Assembly (NCBI RefSeq): GCF_001595965.1
Contig: NZ_LOJI01000035.1
Coordinates: 133,770-197,769, forward strand
DNA: 64,000 bases
Direction: 5' to 3'
Origin: Polynucleobacter yangtzensis
Lineage (GTDB): Bacteria > Pseudomonadota > Gammaproteobacteria > Burkholderiales > Burkholderiaceae
The notes beneath the pieces are model-generated. The model saw nothing but the letters and a program-made list of their open reading frames with translations, made no database searches and was not told where the DNA came from. A program made the position numbers and the translations under genes. Positions 48,165 to 58,572 of this stretch are shown piece by piece. The first letter of the stretch is position 1, and each line of letters opens with the position of its first letter.

Positions 48165-49238
48165 TTATTTCCAAATATTCCATGGGGATACGACCCATGC
48201 GCCGATAACAACCACCCAGAAAACGGAGATGGGAATAAAGATCTTCCAACCCAAACGCATGATTTGGTCATAGCGATAGCGCGGCAATGTGGCACGCAAC
48301 CAGATCACACAAGACAAGAGGAAGAATGTCTTGCCAAATAACCAGAAGAAACCTGGAATATCGCGCAAGATTGGCAAATCAACAATCGGTAACCAACCGC
48401 CTAGGTACATGATTGAAGCAACAGCAGCAATCAAAATCATGTTGGCGTATTCAGCTAAGAAGAACATCGCAAAAGACATGCCTGAATACTCAACCATGTG
48501 TCCAGCAACAATTTCAGATTCACCCTCAACCACGTCAAATGGATGACGGTTAGTTTCAGCAACGCCGGAAATAAAGTAAATCAAGAACATCGGTAGCAAT
48601 GGGAGCCAATTCCAAGAAAGGAAATTCAGACCCATATCTGCAAATACACCCTGTTCTTGAGATGCAACGATTGCGCTTAAGTTTAGAGAGCCAGAAGTAA
48701 GCAACACGGTTACCAATGCAAAGCCCATCGCAATTTCGTATGAAATCATTTGGGCTGATGCGCGCATGGCACCAAGGAACGGATACTTTGAATTAGATGA
48801 CCAGCCAGCCAAAATCACGCCATAAACACCGATCGATGAAATAGCCATGATGTAAAGCAAACCAGCATTAACATCAGCCAAAACCATCTTGGCTTGAAAT
48901 GGAATGACTGCCCATGCTGCAAACGCAGGCATGATTACCATAATTGGCGCTATGAAATAAAGAACTTTACTTGCTTGTGCAGGAGCAATAATCTCCTTCA
49001 TCAAAAGCTTTAATGCATCTGCAATTGGCTGCAACAAACCTAATGGACCAACACGGTTTGGCCCAAGACGAATATGCATCCAACCGATGAGCTTTCGTTC
49101 CCAGAGGGTTAAGTAAGCTACACAACCAAACATTGGCAATACGATAATGACGATGCGCACCAAAGCCCAAACCAATGGCCACAAAGAACCAAAAATGGCT
49201 TCACCTTGGGTGGTAACGAGGTTCAAGAAATTATCCAT
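48165..49238 (-). CDS. nuoH: NADH-quinone oxidoreductase subunit H
   Basis: A 357-residue, eight-helix membrane subunit that forms much of the quinone site. Diagnostic segments are [20 protein letters not shown] near residue 43 and [20 protein letters not shown] near residue 237, with the acidic residues of the E-channel. It follows nuoG by 8 bp. Confidence 0.97.
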   Translation of the reverse strand: MDNFLNLVTTQGEAIFGSLWPLVWALVRIVIIVLPMFGCVAYLTLWERKLIGWMHIRLGPNRVGPLGLLQPIADALKLLMKEIIAPAQASKVLYFIAPIMVIMPAFAAWAVIPFQAKMVLADVNAGLLYIMAISSIGVYGVILAGWSSNSKYPFLGAMRASAQMISYEIAMGFALVTVLLTSGSLNLSAIVASQEQGVFADMGLNFLSWNWLPLLPMFLIYFISGVAETNRHPFDVVEGESEIVAGHMVEYSGMSFAMFFLAEYANMILIAAVASIMYLGGWLPIVDLPILRDIPGFFWLFGKTFFLLSCVIWLRATLPRYRYDQIMRLGWKIFIPISVFWVVVIGAWVVSPWNIWK

Positions 49239-49246
49239 CTCTGACC

Positions 49247-51562
49247 TTATGCCTTACTAACAGTTACAGGGCCAAACATAGAGCCCAATTTCGCACTAGC
49301 CATAGTGCCAGCAGAAATTCTGACGGCGCCTGGCGCTAGGTTTACTTCTAATGTTGCTGGCATATCTACTGTCTGACTGCCTTGAGTAACGCGCACAGCA
49401 TCGCCCTCTTTCAAGCCCAATTCAGAGAATGTCTTTTGATTTAAGCCAGCTTGATTGCCGCGTTTTGCATCACGTGTAAGTTGCAGCGCTGATGAACGAC
49501 GAACAATTTGATCGCCGGCATAAATATTGACATCAGCCAAACGCTCAAGACCATTCAAAGGAGCCGCATTTCCATTGGCAATAGAAGTAGCTGAAGTTTT
49601 ATTACTCAGACGAGTGCAATAGTTTTCAGGTAATGCCTCTCCCAAGACTTCTTCAGGAAGATTAAATAAGAAACCATCAAGACCCAGAAGACCGCCGAGC
49701 ACACGAATGACTTTCCATGCCGGACGTGAATCGCCTAATGGTTTTACTGAAGGTTGAACAGTTTGGGCTCTACCCTCTAGGTTTACAAACGTAGAAACTG
49801 TTTCTGAGAATGTTGAGATTGGCAGAATGACATCAGCCACCTCAAGTAAATCTGCACTCTTATAAGCGCTCAATGCGATGACTGTGTTTGCCTTAGCCAA
49901 AGCAGCACGTGCTGCAGTTGGATTTGGAAGGTCTGCATCAGGCTCGATATTCATCAAGAACACTGCACGGCGCTCGCCAGACAGCAATGATTCAACACCA
50001 GCACCGTTAGCGTTAACCAATGAAGCACCAACTGAATTGCCACCAACAGGCAAGAATCCTAAAGTTGCACCAGTTTGCTCTGCAATAAATTGAGCCAGCA
50101 CATGTAAATCAGATGCATGTTGGTGAGCAATAGCAGCAGAACCTAGCAATACAGCCACTGATTCACCGGAAATTAGGCTGTCTGCAATTTTTTGGGCTGC
50201 TGGTGAGACTGCTAAGTTAGCTGTGCCAGCTGGTGCGCTGACTGATTTTGCTTTGGCTACTGCTTGAGCAACTTCACTTAATGCATTGAGCCATGTGCTT
50301 GGAGCAGCAGCGATACCATTACTTGGAATTAACCAGTCGTCACCACCAGCGTCAATACGAGTTACTTGTAATCCACGTTTGCTTGCAGTACGGATACGAG
50401 CGGCCAACACTGGCTGATCTTTACGCAAGAAGCTACCAACGACTAAAAGGCGATCTAATTCATTGATTTTGGCAATCGGCATGCCGAGCCATGGCGCGCT
50501 TGCAGAAGCAGCCACATCAGATTGACGCAGACGGGTTTCTACTTGTTTTGAACCTAAACCGCGAACCATCTTTTGTAAGAGATGCAATTCTTCTGTACTG
50601 GAAATTGGGTGAGCTAAAGCACCGATTGCCTCAGGACCACTTTCCGCTGAAATAGTCTTCAAAGAATGTGCAACATAATCAAGTGCTGATTGCCAATCTG
50701 TTTCTAACCATTGACCGCCCTGCTTCACCATTGGTGTTGTGACACGATCAGAGCTATTTAATCCTTCGTAAGAGAAGCGATCGCGATCACTAATCCAACA
50801 TTCATTAATTGCTTCATTTTCTAACGCAACAACGCGCATCACTTTATTTGCATTAGTTTGAACTGAAGTGTTCGCACCTAAGCTGTCATGCGGGCTTACT
50901 GAACGCTTACGACCCAATTCCCAGGTACGTGCAGCGTAACGGAATGGCTTGCTGGTTAACGCTCCTACTGGGCATAAGTCAATCATGTTTCCAGAAAGCT
51001 CTGAATCTACAGTCTGACCTACGAAAGTAGTAATTTCTGAATGCTCACCACGGTTGACCATACCTAATTCCATTACTCCAGCAACTTCTTGGCCGAAGCG
51101 AACGCAACGTGTGCAGTGAATGCAACGGGTCATCTCCTGCATGGAGATTAATGGTCCAACATTCTTATGGAATACAACGCGCTTTTCTTCGTCGTAACGA
51201 GAATTGGATTTACCGTAACCTACCGCCAAATCTTGTAACTGGCACTCACCACCTTGGTCGCAAATTGGGCAATCCAATGGGTGATTAATGAGCAAGAATT
51301 CCATTACAGAACGCTGCGCTTCTACCGCCTTAGCTGAATGCGTAAATACCTTCATACCTTGGGTAACTGGTGTTGCACATGCAGGTAAAGGTTTTGGTGC
51401 TTTTTCAACTTCAACCAAGCACATACGGCAGTTAGCAGCGATTGATAATTTCTTGTGATAGCAGAAGTGAGGAACGTAGGTGCCGAGCTTGTTCGCGGCG
51501 TGCATCACCATCGAACCTTGCGGAACTTCTACTGCCTTACCATCTAATTCGATTTCTACCAT
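49247..51562 (-). CDS. nuoG: NADH-quinone oxidoreductase subunit G
   Basis: The largest peripheral-arm subunit, 771 residues from the ATG at 51562 (the track's GTG is two codons earlier). The N-terminal [2Fe-2S] domain has [19 protein letters not shown] near residue 34. The His/Cys [4Fe-4S] site is [20 protein letters not shown] near residue 94, and the next cluster starts [11 protein letters not shown] molybdopterin-oxidoreductase-like domain without a cofactor role fills the rest. It follows nuoF by about 32 bp. Confidence 0.96.
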   Translation of the reverse strand: MVEIELDGKAVEVPQGSMVMHAANKLGTYVPHFCYHKKLSIAANCRMCLVEVEKAPKPLPACATPVTQGMKVFTHSAKAVEAQRSVMEFLLINHPLDCPICDQGGECQLQDLAVGYGKSNSRYDEEKRVVFHKNVGPLISMQEMTRCIHCTRCVRFGQEVAGVMELGMVNRGEHSEITTFVGQTVDSELSGNMIDLCPVGALTSKPFRYAARTWELGRKRSVSPHDSLGANTSVQTNANKVMRVVALENEAINECWISDRDRFSYEGLNSSDRVTTPMVKQGGQWLETDWQSALDYVAHSLKTISAESGPEAIGALAHPISSTEELHLLQKMVRGLGSKQVETRLRQSDVAASASAPWLGMPIAKINELDRLLVVGSFLRKDQPVLAARIRTASKRGLQVTRIDAGGDDWLIPSNGIAAAPSTWLNALSEVAQAVAKAKSVSAPAGTANLAVSPAAQKIADSLISGESVAVLLGSAAIAHQHASDLHVLAQFIAEQTGATLGFLPVGGNSVGASLVNANGAGVESLLSGERRAVFLMNIEPDADLPNPTAARAALAKANTVIALSAYKSADLLEVADVILPISTFSETVSTFVNLEGRAQTVQPSVKPLGDSRPAWKVIRVLGGLLGLDGFLFNLPEEVLGEALPENYCTRLSNKTSATSIANGNAAPLNGLERLADVNIYAGDQIVRRSSALQLTRDAKRGNQAGLNQKTFSELGLKEGDAVRVTQGSQTVDMPATLEVNLAPGAVRISAGTMASAKLGSMFGPVTVSKA

Positions 51563-51594
51563 GCTCACTTTTAGATATCCCGTGCTCTAAATCT

Positions 51595-52893
51595 TTATAA
51601 AGGTTTCGCAGAATCTAAGCAGCGCTTATGTTCTACGTGATACGCAAATTCATCCATGTAATGCTTCAACATGCCACGCACTGGCATCGCCGCTGCATCA
51701 CCTAAAGCGCAAATCGTACGGCCCTGAATATTGGCTGCTACGTCATTAAGCAAATCCAAATCCTCTGGACGCCCTTGTCCGTGCTCAATACGGTGAACAA
51801 TGCGCCATAACCAACCGGTACCTTCACGGCAAGGAGTGCACTGGCCACATGATTCCTCGTGATAGAAGTAAGACAAGCGCTCTAATGCGCGAACCATGCA
51901 ACGCGTTTCATTCATCACAATGACGGCACCAGAACCCAGCATCGAACCAGCTTTAGCAATACTGTCGTAATCCATTGTGAGTTCCATCATTTGCGCGCCA
52001 GGCACAACAGGCGAAGATGAGCCGCCAGGGATAACCGCTTTTAATGTCTTGCCATCACGCATACCACCAGCAAGCTTCAATAGCTCTGCAAATGGGGTGC
52101 CCAAAGGAATCTCATAGTTACCAGGATGAACTACATCCCCAGAGATAGAGAAGATTTTTGTTCCACCGTTATTCGGCTTACCAAGATCTAAGTAAGACTG
52201 ACCACCAATTGCCAAAATGAATGGCACAGCAGCGAATGTTTCGGTGTTGTTAATTGTTGTTGGCTTTCCATACAAACCAAAGCTTGCTGGAAAAGGAGGC
52301 TTAAAGCGTGGCTGACCCTTCTTACCCTCCAAGGACTCCAACAATGCAGTTTCTTCGCCGCAAATGTAAGCACCCCAACCTGGAGATGCATGCAATTGGA
52401 ATGAAAAATCACTACCTAAAATTTTGTCGCCTAAATAACCTGCAGCGCGCGCTTCTTCCAAAGCCTCTTCAAAGCGTGAATACACTTCCCAGATTTCGCC
52501 ATGGATATAGTTGTAGCCAGTTGTAATACCCATGGTGTACGCACCAATAATCATGCCTTCAATCAAAGCATGCGGGTTGTAGCGCATAATGTCGCGGTCT
52601 TTAAAAGTACCAGGCTCGCCTTCGTCGCTATTACAAACTAAATATTTTTGTCCTGGAAATTGACGTGGCATAAAGCTCCACTTCAAACCCGTTGGGAAGC
52701 CCGCACCACCACGTCCACGCAGTGATGAAGCTTTTAATTCAGCAATGATGGCATCAGGCGCAACTTTATCGTTGATTAAACGACGTAATTGCTGATAACC
52801 GCCACGGCTTTCGTAATCTTTTAGACGCCAGTTGTCACCATTTAATCCAGCGAGGATCAAAGGCTTGATATGACGATCGTGCAAGCTGGTCAT
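51595..52893 (-). CDS. nuoF: NADH-quinone oxidoreductase subunit F
   Basis: The NADH-oxidising subunit with FMN and cluster N3, 432 residues. [15 protein letters not shown] near residue 60 binds [17 protein letters not shown]-type sequence follows ([12 protein letters not shown]), and the [4Fe-4S] motif [15 protein letters not shown] stands near residue 350. It overlaps the nuoE stop by 4 bases. Confidence 0.98.
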   Translation of the reverse strand: MTSLHDRHIKPLILAGLNGDNWRLKDYESRGGYQQLRRLINDKVAPDAIIAELKASSLRGRGGAGFPTGLKWSFMPRQFPGQKYLVCNSDEGEPGTFKDRDIMRYNPHALIEGMIIGAYTMGITTGYNYIHGEIWEVYSRFEEALEEARAAGYLGDKILGSDFSFQLHASPGWGAYICGEETALLESLEGKKGQPRFKPPFPASFGLYGKPTTINNTETFAAVPFILAIGGQSYLDLGKPNNGGTKIFSISGDVVHPGNYEIPLGTPFAELLKLAGGMRDGKTLKAVIPGGSSSPVVPGAQMMELTMDYDSIAKAGSMLGSGAVIVMNETRCMVRALERLSYFYHEESCGQCTPCREGTGWLWRIVHRIEHGQGRPEDLDLLNDVAANIQGRTICALGDAAAMPVRGMLKHYMDEFAYHVEHKRCLDSAKPL

Positions 52894-53396
52894 GCTGCTT
52901 TCCCTTCTGCACGTAATTCATTTAACAATGCATCAATCTTTTCTTTGCTCATGAAGCTGCACATACGCTTGTCATTCACGAGCATTACTGGTGAATCACC
53001 GCATGCACCCATGCACTCACCCTCTTTTAGTGTGAAAGTACCGCATGGAGTTGTCTCGTTGTAGCCAATGCCAAGCGTTTCTTTGAGGTATGTAGCAGCA
53101 GTTTCACCATGCGTTAACTGGCATGGCAAGTTTGTGCAAATTACCAATTTGTACTTACCAATTTTCTTGGTGTTGTACATGTTGTAGAAAGTAGCCACTT
53201 CATCAACAGCAATACTTGGCATTTCTAAGATCTGAGCAATAGTTTCAATCACCTCAGGAGAAACCCAGCCCACCTCTGTTTGAGCGGCAATCAAACAAGC
53301 CATTACCGCTGATTGCTTGTGCTCTGGTGGGTACTTAGCGATATTGCGATGAATATCAGCCATTGTTTTATCGGATAGTTGAAGAGTTGTAGTCAT
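52890..53396 (-). CDS. nuoE: NADH-quinone oxidoreductase subunit E
   Basis: A thioredoxin-like [2Fe-2S] subunit of 168 residues with cluster N1a. The four cysteines appear as [11 protein letters not shown] near residue 93 and [10 protein letters not shown] near residue 134. The N-terminal helical region [21 protein letters not shown] is typical. It follows nuoD by 22 bp. Confidence 0.97.
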   Translation of the reverse strand: MTTTLQLSDKTMADIHRNIAKYPPEHKQSAVMACLIAAQTEVGWVSPEVIETIAQILEMPSIAVDEVATFYNMYNTKKIGKYKLVICTNLPCQLTHGETAATYLKETLGIGYNETTPCGTFTLKEGECMGACGDSPVMLVNDKRMCSFMSKEKIDALLNELRAEGKAA

Positions 53397-53418
53397 TAAA
53401 TAATCCTTGGCACGCTAA

Positions 53419-54672
53419 TTAGCGGTCAATCTCCCCGAACACGATATCTTGGGTACCGATGATGGTTACCGCATCAGCCAACATATGGCCACGTGACATC
53501 TCATCCATTGCAGATAAATGCACGAAACCTGGTGCACGAATCTTCATGCGGTATGGTTTATTGGCGCCATCTGAAATCAAGTAAATACCAAACTCACCTT
53601 TTGGATGCTCAACAGCAGAGTAAGCCTCACCATCAGGAACGTGGATGCCTTCAGTAAAGAGTTTGAAATGGTGAATCAATTCTTCCATATTGGTTTTCAT
53701 ATCCACGCGCTTCGGTGGAGAAACCTTATGGTTATCGCTCATTACAGGGCCTGGATTTGCTTTCAACCAAGCCACGCATTGTTTGATGATGCGATTCGAT
53801 TGGCGCATTTCTTCCATGCGAACTAAATAACGATCATAAGAGTCGCCATTCACACCAACCGGAATATCAAAGTCGAGACGGTCATACACTTCGTATGGCT
53901 GCTTCTTACGTAAATCCCATTCGATGCCAGAACCACGCAACATTGGACCAGTGAAGCCCAGTTGCAATGCACGCTCAGGACTCACAATACCGATATTGAC
54001 TAAGCGCTGCTTCCAAATACGGTTATCGGTTAAGAGATTGCAATACTCATCGACGTTGGCATCAAAGCCATTCGTAAATTGTTCAATGAAATCCAACAAG
54101 GTACCGCTGCGGTTCTCATTCAAACGCTTTACTGCAGAAGCACTGCGAATCTTGGATTTATCGTATTGAGCCATTTGATCAGGCAAATCACGATATACGC
54201 CACCTGGACGATAGTAAGCAGCATGCATACGTGCGCCAGATACAGCTTCGTACATATCAAAGATATCTTCACGATCGCGGAAGGCATAAAGGAACACCGC
54301 CATCGCACCAACGTCAAGGCCGTGACAACCGATCCAAAGTAAGTGGTTCAATAGGCGAGTTAGCTCGTCATACATCACACGAATGTACTGAGCACGCAAA
54401 GGAACATCCACTTGTAATAACTTTTCAATGGCCATGACATAGGCATGCTCATTGGACATCATCGAAACATAATCCAAACGATCCATGTATGGAACATTTT
54501 GAATCCATGTACGAGTTTCAGCTAATTTTTCAGTGGCGCGGTGCAACAAACCAATATGCGGATCGGCGCGTTGGATCACCTCACCGTCGAGCTCAAGCAC
54601 TAAACGCAATACGCCGTGCGCAGCAGGATGCTGAGGGCCAAAATTGAGGGTGTAGTTCTTAATTTGTGCCAT
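53419..54672 (-). CDS. nuoD: NADH-quinone oxidoreductase subunit D
   Basis: The 49-kDa-type subunit forming the quinone pocket with NuoB, 417 residues. It begins [20 protein letters not shown], with the quinone-binding histidine in that last motif. [15 protein letters not shown] and the C-terminal DIVFGEIDR are also diagnostic. nuoC and nuoD are separate genes here, unlike the fused nuoCD of Escherichia coli. It lies 3 bp after nuoC. Confidence 0.98.
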   Translation of the reverse strand: MAQIKNYTLNFGPQHPAAHGVLRLVLELDGEVIQRADPHIGLLHRATEKLAETRTWIQNVPYMDRLDYVSMMSNEHAYVMAIEKLLQVDVPLRAQYIRVMYDELTRLLNHLLWIGCHGLDVGAMAVFLYAFRDREDIFDMYEAVSGARMHAAYYRPGGVYRDLPDQMAQYDKSKIRSASAVKRLNENRSGTLLDFIEQFTNGFDANVDEYCNLLTDNRIWKQRLVNIGIVSPERALQLGFTGPMLRGSGIEWDLRKKQPYEVYDRLDFDIPVGVNGDSYDRYLVRMEEMRQSNRIIKQCVAWLKANPGPVMSDNHKVSPPKRVDMKTNMEELIHHFKLFTEGIHVPDGEAYSAVEHPKGEFGIYLISDGANKPYRMKIRAPGFVHLSAMDEMSRGHMLADAVTIIGTQDIVFGEIDR

Positions 54673-54675
54673 GAC

Positions 54676-55275
54676 TTAAACCGGACCTCCGTACTGCTCT
54701 TCACGAACAATCCGTGGAGTAATTTCGCGAGCCTCAATAGTGACGGGCTGATAGACAACGCGCTTTAACTCTGGGTCGTAACGCATTTCAACGTTGCCAC
54801 TAATTGGGAAATCTTTTCTAAATGGGTGACCAATAAAGCCATAGTCAGTCAAGATGCGACGTAAGTCGTCATGACCATCAAATAAAATACCGTATAGGTC
54901 AAACGCTTCACGTTCAAACCAGTTAGCAGAATTCCATACCGGCGTAATTGAGGCAACCAATGGATAGCTATCATCTGGCGCAAACACACGCACACGCAAG
55001 CGCCAGTTATGTTCAATAGAAAGTAAATGGCTCACAACACCAAAGCGTTGACCGCCCCACGCACCTTCACGGAAGTCTTGATAATCCACGCCACATAAAT
55101 CAATCAATTGCTCAAAGGCAAGAGATGGATCATCACGCAACAACATGGCGGATTCAAAATAGGTGTCTGCATTAACAACAACAGTAACTTCACCTAATGC
55201 AATCTCAATTGATTGAACGCGCTTACCTAAAACTTTTTCTAAATTGGCGGCTAATTGATTTAAGCGATCTGACAT
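54676..55275 (-). CDS. nuoC: NADH-quinone oxidoreductase subunit C
   Basis: The 30-kDa-type peripheral subunit, 199 residues. The signature [27 protein letters not shown] (family ERExxDxxG..F..H.DLRRIL) is near residues 118-145, followed by [15 protein letters not shown]. It has no cofactor. It begins 3 bp after the nuoB stop. Confidence 0.97.
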   Translation of the reverse strand: MSDRLNQLAANLEKVLGKRVQSIEIALGEVTVVVNADTYFESAMLLRDDPSLAFEQLIDLCGVDYQDFREGAWGGQRFGVVSHLLSIEHNWRLRVRVFAPDDSYPLVASITPVWNSANWFEREAFDLYGILFDGHDDLRRILTDYGFIGHPFRKDFPISGNVEMRYDPELKRVVYQPVTIEAREITPRIVREEQYGGPV

Positions 55276-55278
55276 GAT

Positions 55279-55761
55279 TTAAGCCTTCCGCGCAATCGTG
55301 CTGGTACGCGCGATCTTGGATTGCAGCTGAATAATTCCGTAGATCAACGCTTCTGCAGTTGGAGGGCAACCAGGAACATAAATATCCACTGGCACGATGC
55401 GGTCACAACCGCGAACAACTGAATACGAGTTATGGTAGTAGCCACCGCCATTTGCACAAGAACCCATTGAGATTACCCAACGTGGTTCAGGCATTTGGTC
55501 ATAAACCTTACGCAAAGCTGGAGCCATCTTGTTACATAAAGTACCAGCCACAATCATCAAGTCTGATTGACGCGGAGATGGACGGAATACCACGCCAAAG
55601 CGGTCTAAGTCATAACGGGATGCGCCAGCATGCATCATCTCTACCGCACAGCAGGCCAGACCAAAGGTCATTGGCCATAAAGAGCCATTACGAGTCCAGT
55701 TAATCAACTGGTCAGCTGTAGTGGTTACAAAACCTTCTTTGAGAACGCCTTCTAATGCCAT
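55279..55761 (-). CDS. nuoB: NADH-quinone oxidoreductase subunit B
   Basis: The 20-kDa-type subunit with cluster N2, the last iron-sulfur donor to quinone. The track start at 55860 overlaps nuoA; the ATG at 55761 gives 160 residues beginning [20 protein letters not shown], the family start. The cluster ligands are the tandem cysteines in LACCAVEMM near residue 36, [10 protein letters not shown] near residue 100, and [11 protein letters not shown] near residue 130. It starts 5 bp after nuoA. Confidence 0.97.
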
Positions 55762-55766
55762 ATCTA

Positions 55767-56126
55767 TCACTCCCAGTCGAGAGCGCCCTTTTTCCAGATA
55801 TATACAAATCCCACAATGAATTCCAACAAGAAAATCACCATAGAGGCGTAGCCAAGCCATCCAATATCACGTAGTGCTACACCCCATGGGAATAGGAATG
55901 CAGTTTCTAAGTCAAACAGGATGAAGAGAATGGCGATTAAGTAGTAGCGTACGTCGAACTTCATACGCGCATCTTCGAAAGCTTCAAAACCGCACTCATA
56001 CGGAGAGAGTTTTTCAGCGTCAGGCTTCGAAGGAGCTAATATTTTTCCGAGGAACATGGGGACTAATCCCACCCCAATACCTACGAGGATAAAAAGCAGA
56101 ACAGGAAAGTAATTAGCGAGATTCAA
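55767..56126 (-). CDS. nuoA: NADH-quinone oxidoreductase subunit A
   Basis: A 119-residue, three-helix subunit near the quinone site and the first gene of the fourteen-gene nuo operon. It has the conserved loop [23 protein letters not shown] near residue 40 and [13 protein letters not shown] near residue 72. The promoter is not certain: the spacer to tRNA-Leu (108 bp) holds an inverted repeat at 56194-56228, and transcription may also enter from secG through the tRNA gene. Confidence 0.97.
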
Positions 56127-56193
56127 AATAGCCCTGATTCGTTTGTCTAGTAAATCCTAAAAGCAGCAAATTATTAATTATTCCACTACATAA

Positions 56194-56228
56194 AGTATTG
56201 ATTCAGAGCAAAAACCCTTATCAATACT
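56194..56228 (-). repeat. Inverted repeat between tRNA-Leu and nuoA
   Basis: AGTATTGAT and ATCAATACT are perfect 9-bp arms with a 17-base loop, beginning 7 bp beyond the tRNA 3' end on the minus strand. No T-run follows, so it is more like a tRNA trailer or nuo-leader hairpin, or an operator, than a terminator. Confidence 0.55.
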
Positions 56229-56234
56229 CGTTTT

Positions 56235-56319
56235 TGGTGCCGACGGCGAGACTCGAACTCGCACAGCCTAAGCCACTACCCCCTCAAGATAGCGTGTCTA
56301 CCAATTTCACCACGTCGGC
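56235..56319 (-). tRNA. tRNA-Leu (anticodon GAG)
   Basis: The minus strand gives an acceptor GCCGACG/CGTCGGC, an anticodon stem CTATC/GGTAG with loop TTGAGGG (anticodon GAG), a long class-II variable arm, a T arm with GTTCGAGTC, and an encoded CCA. It reads CUC/CUU. It lies 86 bp after secG; E. coli also has its GAG tRNA-Leu directly after secG. Confidence 0.96.
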
Positions 56320-56405
56320 ATCTTGCAAAACCCATCAATTCTACTGCATTGCACCACTCTACTACCCCATTTTTAGGGCATTTAAATACGTAAAAACCTA
56401 CTTTT

Positions 56406-56750
56406 TTACTTAGGAACTGCTGGCTTACTTGGGTCTTGAACTGGAGCAGCAGGAGCTGCTGGCGCCGCTGCTGGGGCTACCGTACCAGAAAGCACACCAG
56501 GACTCACTTCTTTCTTGTTACCAATCCAGGTAATACCCAGAGTGCTGATAAAGAAAACGGCAGCAAAAATAGCTGTCGCATGAGAAAGGAAGTTGGCTGA
56601 GCCACTAGCGCCAAAGAGGCTGCCAGAAGAGCCAGAACCAAAGGCTGCACCCATATCGGCGCCTTTGCCCTGCTGCAACAGAACCAAGAGAATCACAGCC
56701 AAGGCTGAAATTACCTGCAATACGATCAATAAAGTCTTAAACCATTCCAC
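56406..56750 (-). CDS. secG: Preprotein translocase subunit SecG
   Basis: SecG assists the SecYEG channel. The 114-residue protein has two helices (LLIVLQVISALAVILLVLL and AIFAAVFFISTLGITWI) around the conserved loop QQGKGADMGAAFGSGSSGSLFG. The C-terminus is an Ala/Pro-rich tail (APAAAPAAPAAPVQDPSKPA). It lies 22 bp after tpiA, the arrangement common in bacteria. Confidence 0.95.
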   Translation of the reverse strand: MEWFKTLLIVLQVISALAVILLVLLQQGKGADMGAAFGSGSSGSLFGASGSANFLSHATAIFAAVFFISTLGITWIGNKKEVSPGVLSGTVAPAAAPAAPAAPVQDPSKPAVPK

Positions 56751-56772
56751 AGCTTATCTCCAAATAAAAAAT

Positions 56773-57531
56773 CTATGCCTGGCAGATAGCTAGAAAGTCT
56801 TGAGGATTCAGTGAAGCACCCCCAATCAATCCACCATCAATATCCGGCATGGCAAACAATTCAACGGCATTGTCAGGTTTGACACTGCCGCCATACAAAA
56901 TTCCAACATGAGACGCTACATCTTCGTTAAATTCGGCTAATTGCTGACGAATAGCATGATGCATGTCCTGAGCCACCTGAGCGCTGGCAACCTTACCAGT
57001 GCCAATCGCCCAAACAGGCTCATAGGCAATCAGACAGTCTGCTAAGCGATCCTGCAGCACGCTGACCTGTTTAGCAATCTGTGAGCAAACAATCTCTTCT
57101 GCTCTACCAGAATTTCTTTCGTCAGCCGTCTCACCAACACAAATGACCGGGGTCATGCCGTTATCTAAAACCTGAAGAGCTTTAGCAGCTACAAGCTCAT
57201 CAACCTCATGATGCATTTGACGACGCTCAGAGTGACCAACAATGACGTAAGTACAACCTAATTCATTGAGCATTGAAGCCGCTACCTCACCGGTATAAGC
57301 TCCAGAGCCAAAAGCTGAGACATCTTGCGCGCCTAAGCTTAAAAAGGCCATTGAATGCGCTTTGATTAGCTCGGCACACTGCGGCAAATATGGAAATGGT
57401 GGACATACAGCATATCTACGACCTGATGGCATTCCACTCTCCATGCCACGAGCAACGGTCTTGATCCAGTCTCGATTGCTTGCAAGACTGCCATTCATTT
57501 TCCAATTACCAATAACGATGAGTGGTCGCAT
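56773..57531 (-). CDS. tpiA: Triosephosphate isomerase
   Basis: TpiA interconverts dihydroxyacetone phosphate and glyceraldehyde-3-phosphate. The 252-residue barrel has NWKMNGS near residue 8 (catalytic lysine), VGHSERRQ near residue 97 (catalytic histidine), AYEPVWAIGTGK near residue 166 (catalytic glutamate and mobile loop), and the phosphate loop LYGGSVKPDN and GGLIGGASL. It begins 16 bp after the quinone oxidoreductase gene. Confidence 0.98.
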   Translation of the reverse strand: MRPLIVIGNWKMNGSLASNRDWIKTVARGMESGMPSGRRYAVCPPFPYLPQCAELIKAHSMAFLSLGAQDVSAFGSGAYTGEVAASMLNELGCTYVIVGHSERRQMHHEVDELVAAKALQVLDNGMTPVICVGETADERNSGRAEEIVCSQIAKQVSVLQDRLADCLIAYEPVWAIGTGKVASAQVAQDMHHAIRQQLAEFNEDVASHVGILYGGSVKPDNAVELFAMPDIDGGLIGGASLNPQDFLAICQA

Positions 57532-57547
57532 AGGGGTGTTGAATTAT

Positions 57548-58546
57548 CTAAACAGTTAAAACGATTTTGCCAACGTGTTCAGATGACTCCATTAATGCAT
57601 GAGCATCAGCGGCCTGATCTAGCGTAAATGTTTTATAGATAACTGGTTTGAGCTTGCCAGCATTAAGCAAAGGCCAAACATTTTCAAATAACTGTTTAGT
57701 AATTTGCTTCTTGAAAGAAACTGGACGTGGACGCAATGTTGAACCAGTAATAGTCAAGCGTCGACGCAAAATCTGATTGGTACTCACTTCCGCTTTAGAG
57801 CCACCCTGGATGGCAATGATCACGATGCGGCCGTCGTCAGCCAGGCAATCGATTTCCTTTTGCACATAAGCGCCGGTAACCATATCCAGAATGACGTTGA
57901 CACCTTTGCCATCTGTAGCTTTTTTGACTTCCTCAACAAAATCTTGTGTCTTGTAATTGATGGCAAGATCGGCACCTAAAGCCACGCAAGCAGCACACTT
58001 TTCATCTGTACCAGCTGTAACAAATACCTTATGACCCAAAGCTTTGGCAATCAAGATTGCAGTAACCCCAATACCACTGGAACCACCCTGAACCAATAAA
58101 GTCTCGCCTTCAGCTAACTCGCCACGCATGAAAACATTACTCCAAACGGTGTAGAACGTTTCTGGTAAAGCAGCAGCTTCTTGGTCGCTAAATCCTTTAG
58201 GGTATGGCAGACACTGAGCAACAGGTGCGGTACATAGTTCCGCATAACCACCACCTTGAACTAATGCACACACCTTATCGCCAAGCTTCAATCCAAACAC
58301 ATTGTCAGAATGAGATAAATCACCGCCAACAATCTCACCAGCCACTTCAAGACCAGGAATATCGGATGCGCCCGCTGGAACTGGGTAATGCCCTTTGCGT
58401 TGTAAAACGTCAGGGCGGTTAATGCCAGCGGCCAAAACTTTGATCAAAATTTCGCCAGTACCGGCAGCTGGAGCCACTAGATCTGGACGACTGGCCGGAA
58501 CCAGCATCTCTGGAGCGCCAAACTCTTTGATTTCAACTACGCGCAT
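57548..58546 (-). CDS. Zinc-free NAD(P)H quinone oxidoreductase (PIG3/Qor family)
   Basis: A medium-chain dehydrogenase/reductase of 332 residues without catalytic zinc ligands. It begins MRVVEIKEFGAPEMLVPASR, has the substrate-domain segment AAGINRPDVLQRKGHYPVPA near residue 38 and the NADPH loop VQGGSSGIGVTAILIAKALG near residue 148, and the PIG3-type RRRLTITGSTLRPR. It reduces quinones or other small carbonyls with NADPH; the exact substrate is uncertain. It lies between pnp and tpiA, a conserved place in Burkholderiales. Confidence 0.92.
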   Translation of the reverse strand: MRVVEIKEFGAPEMLVPASRPDLVAPAAGTGEILIKVLAAGINRPDVLQRKGHYPVPAGASDIPGLEVAGEIVGGDLSHSDNVFGLKLGDKVCALVQGGGYAELCTAPVAQCLPYPKGFSDQEAAALPETFYTVWSNVFMRGELAEGETLLVQGGSSGIGVTAILIAKALGHKVFVTAGTDEKCAACVALGADLAINYKTQDFVEEVKKATDGKGVNVILDMVTGAYVQKEIDCLADDGRIVIIAIQGGSKAEVSTNQILRRRLTITGSTLRPRPVSFKKQITKQLFENVWPLLNAGKLKPVIYKTFTLDQAADAHALMESSEHVGKIVLTV

Positions 58547-58572
58547 GAATACTCCTGCTAGCTAAAAAGTAA

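Noticed and set aside
55762-55860. 33-residue N-terminal extension of NuoB in the ORF track
   Set aside because: It overlaps nuoA in another frame and family members start at MALEGVL.
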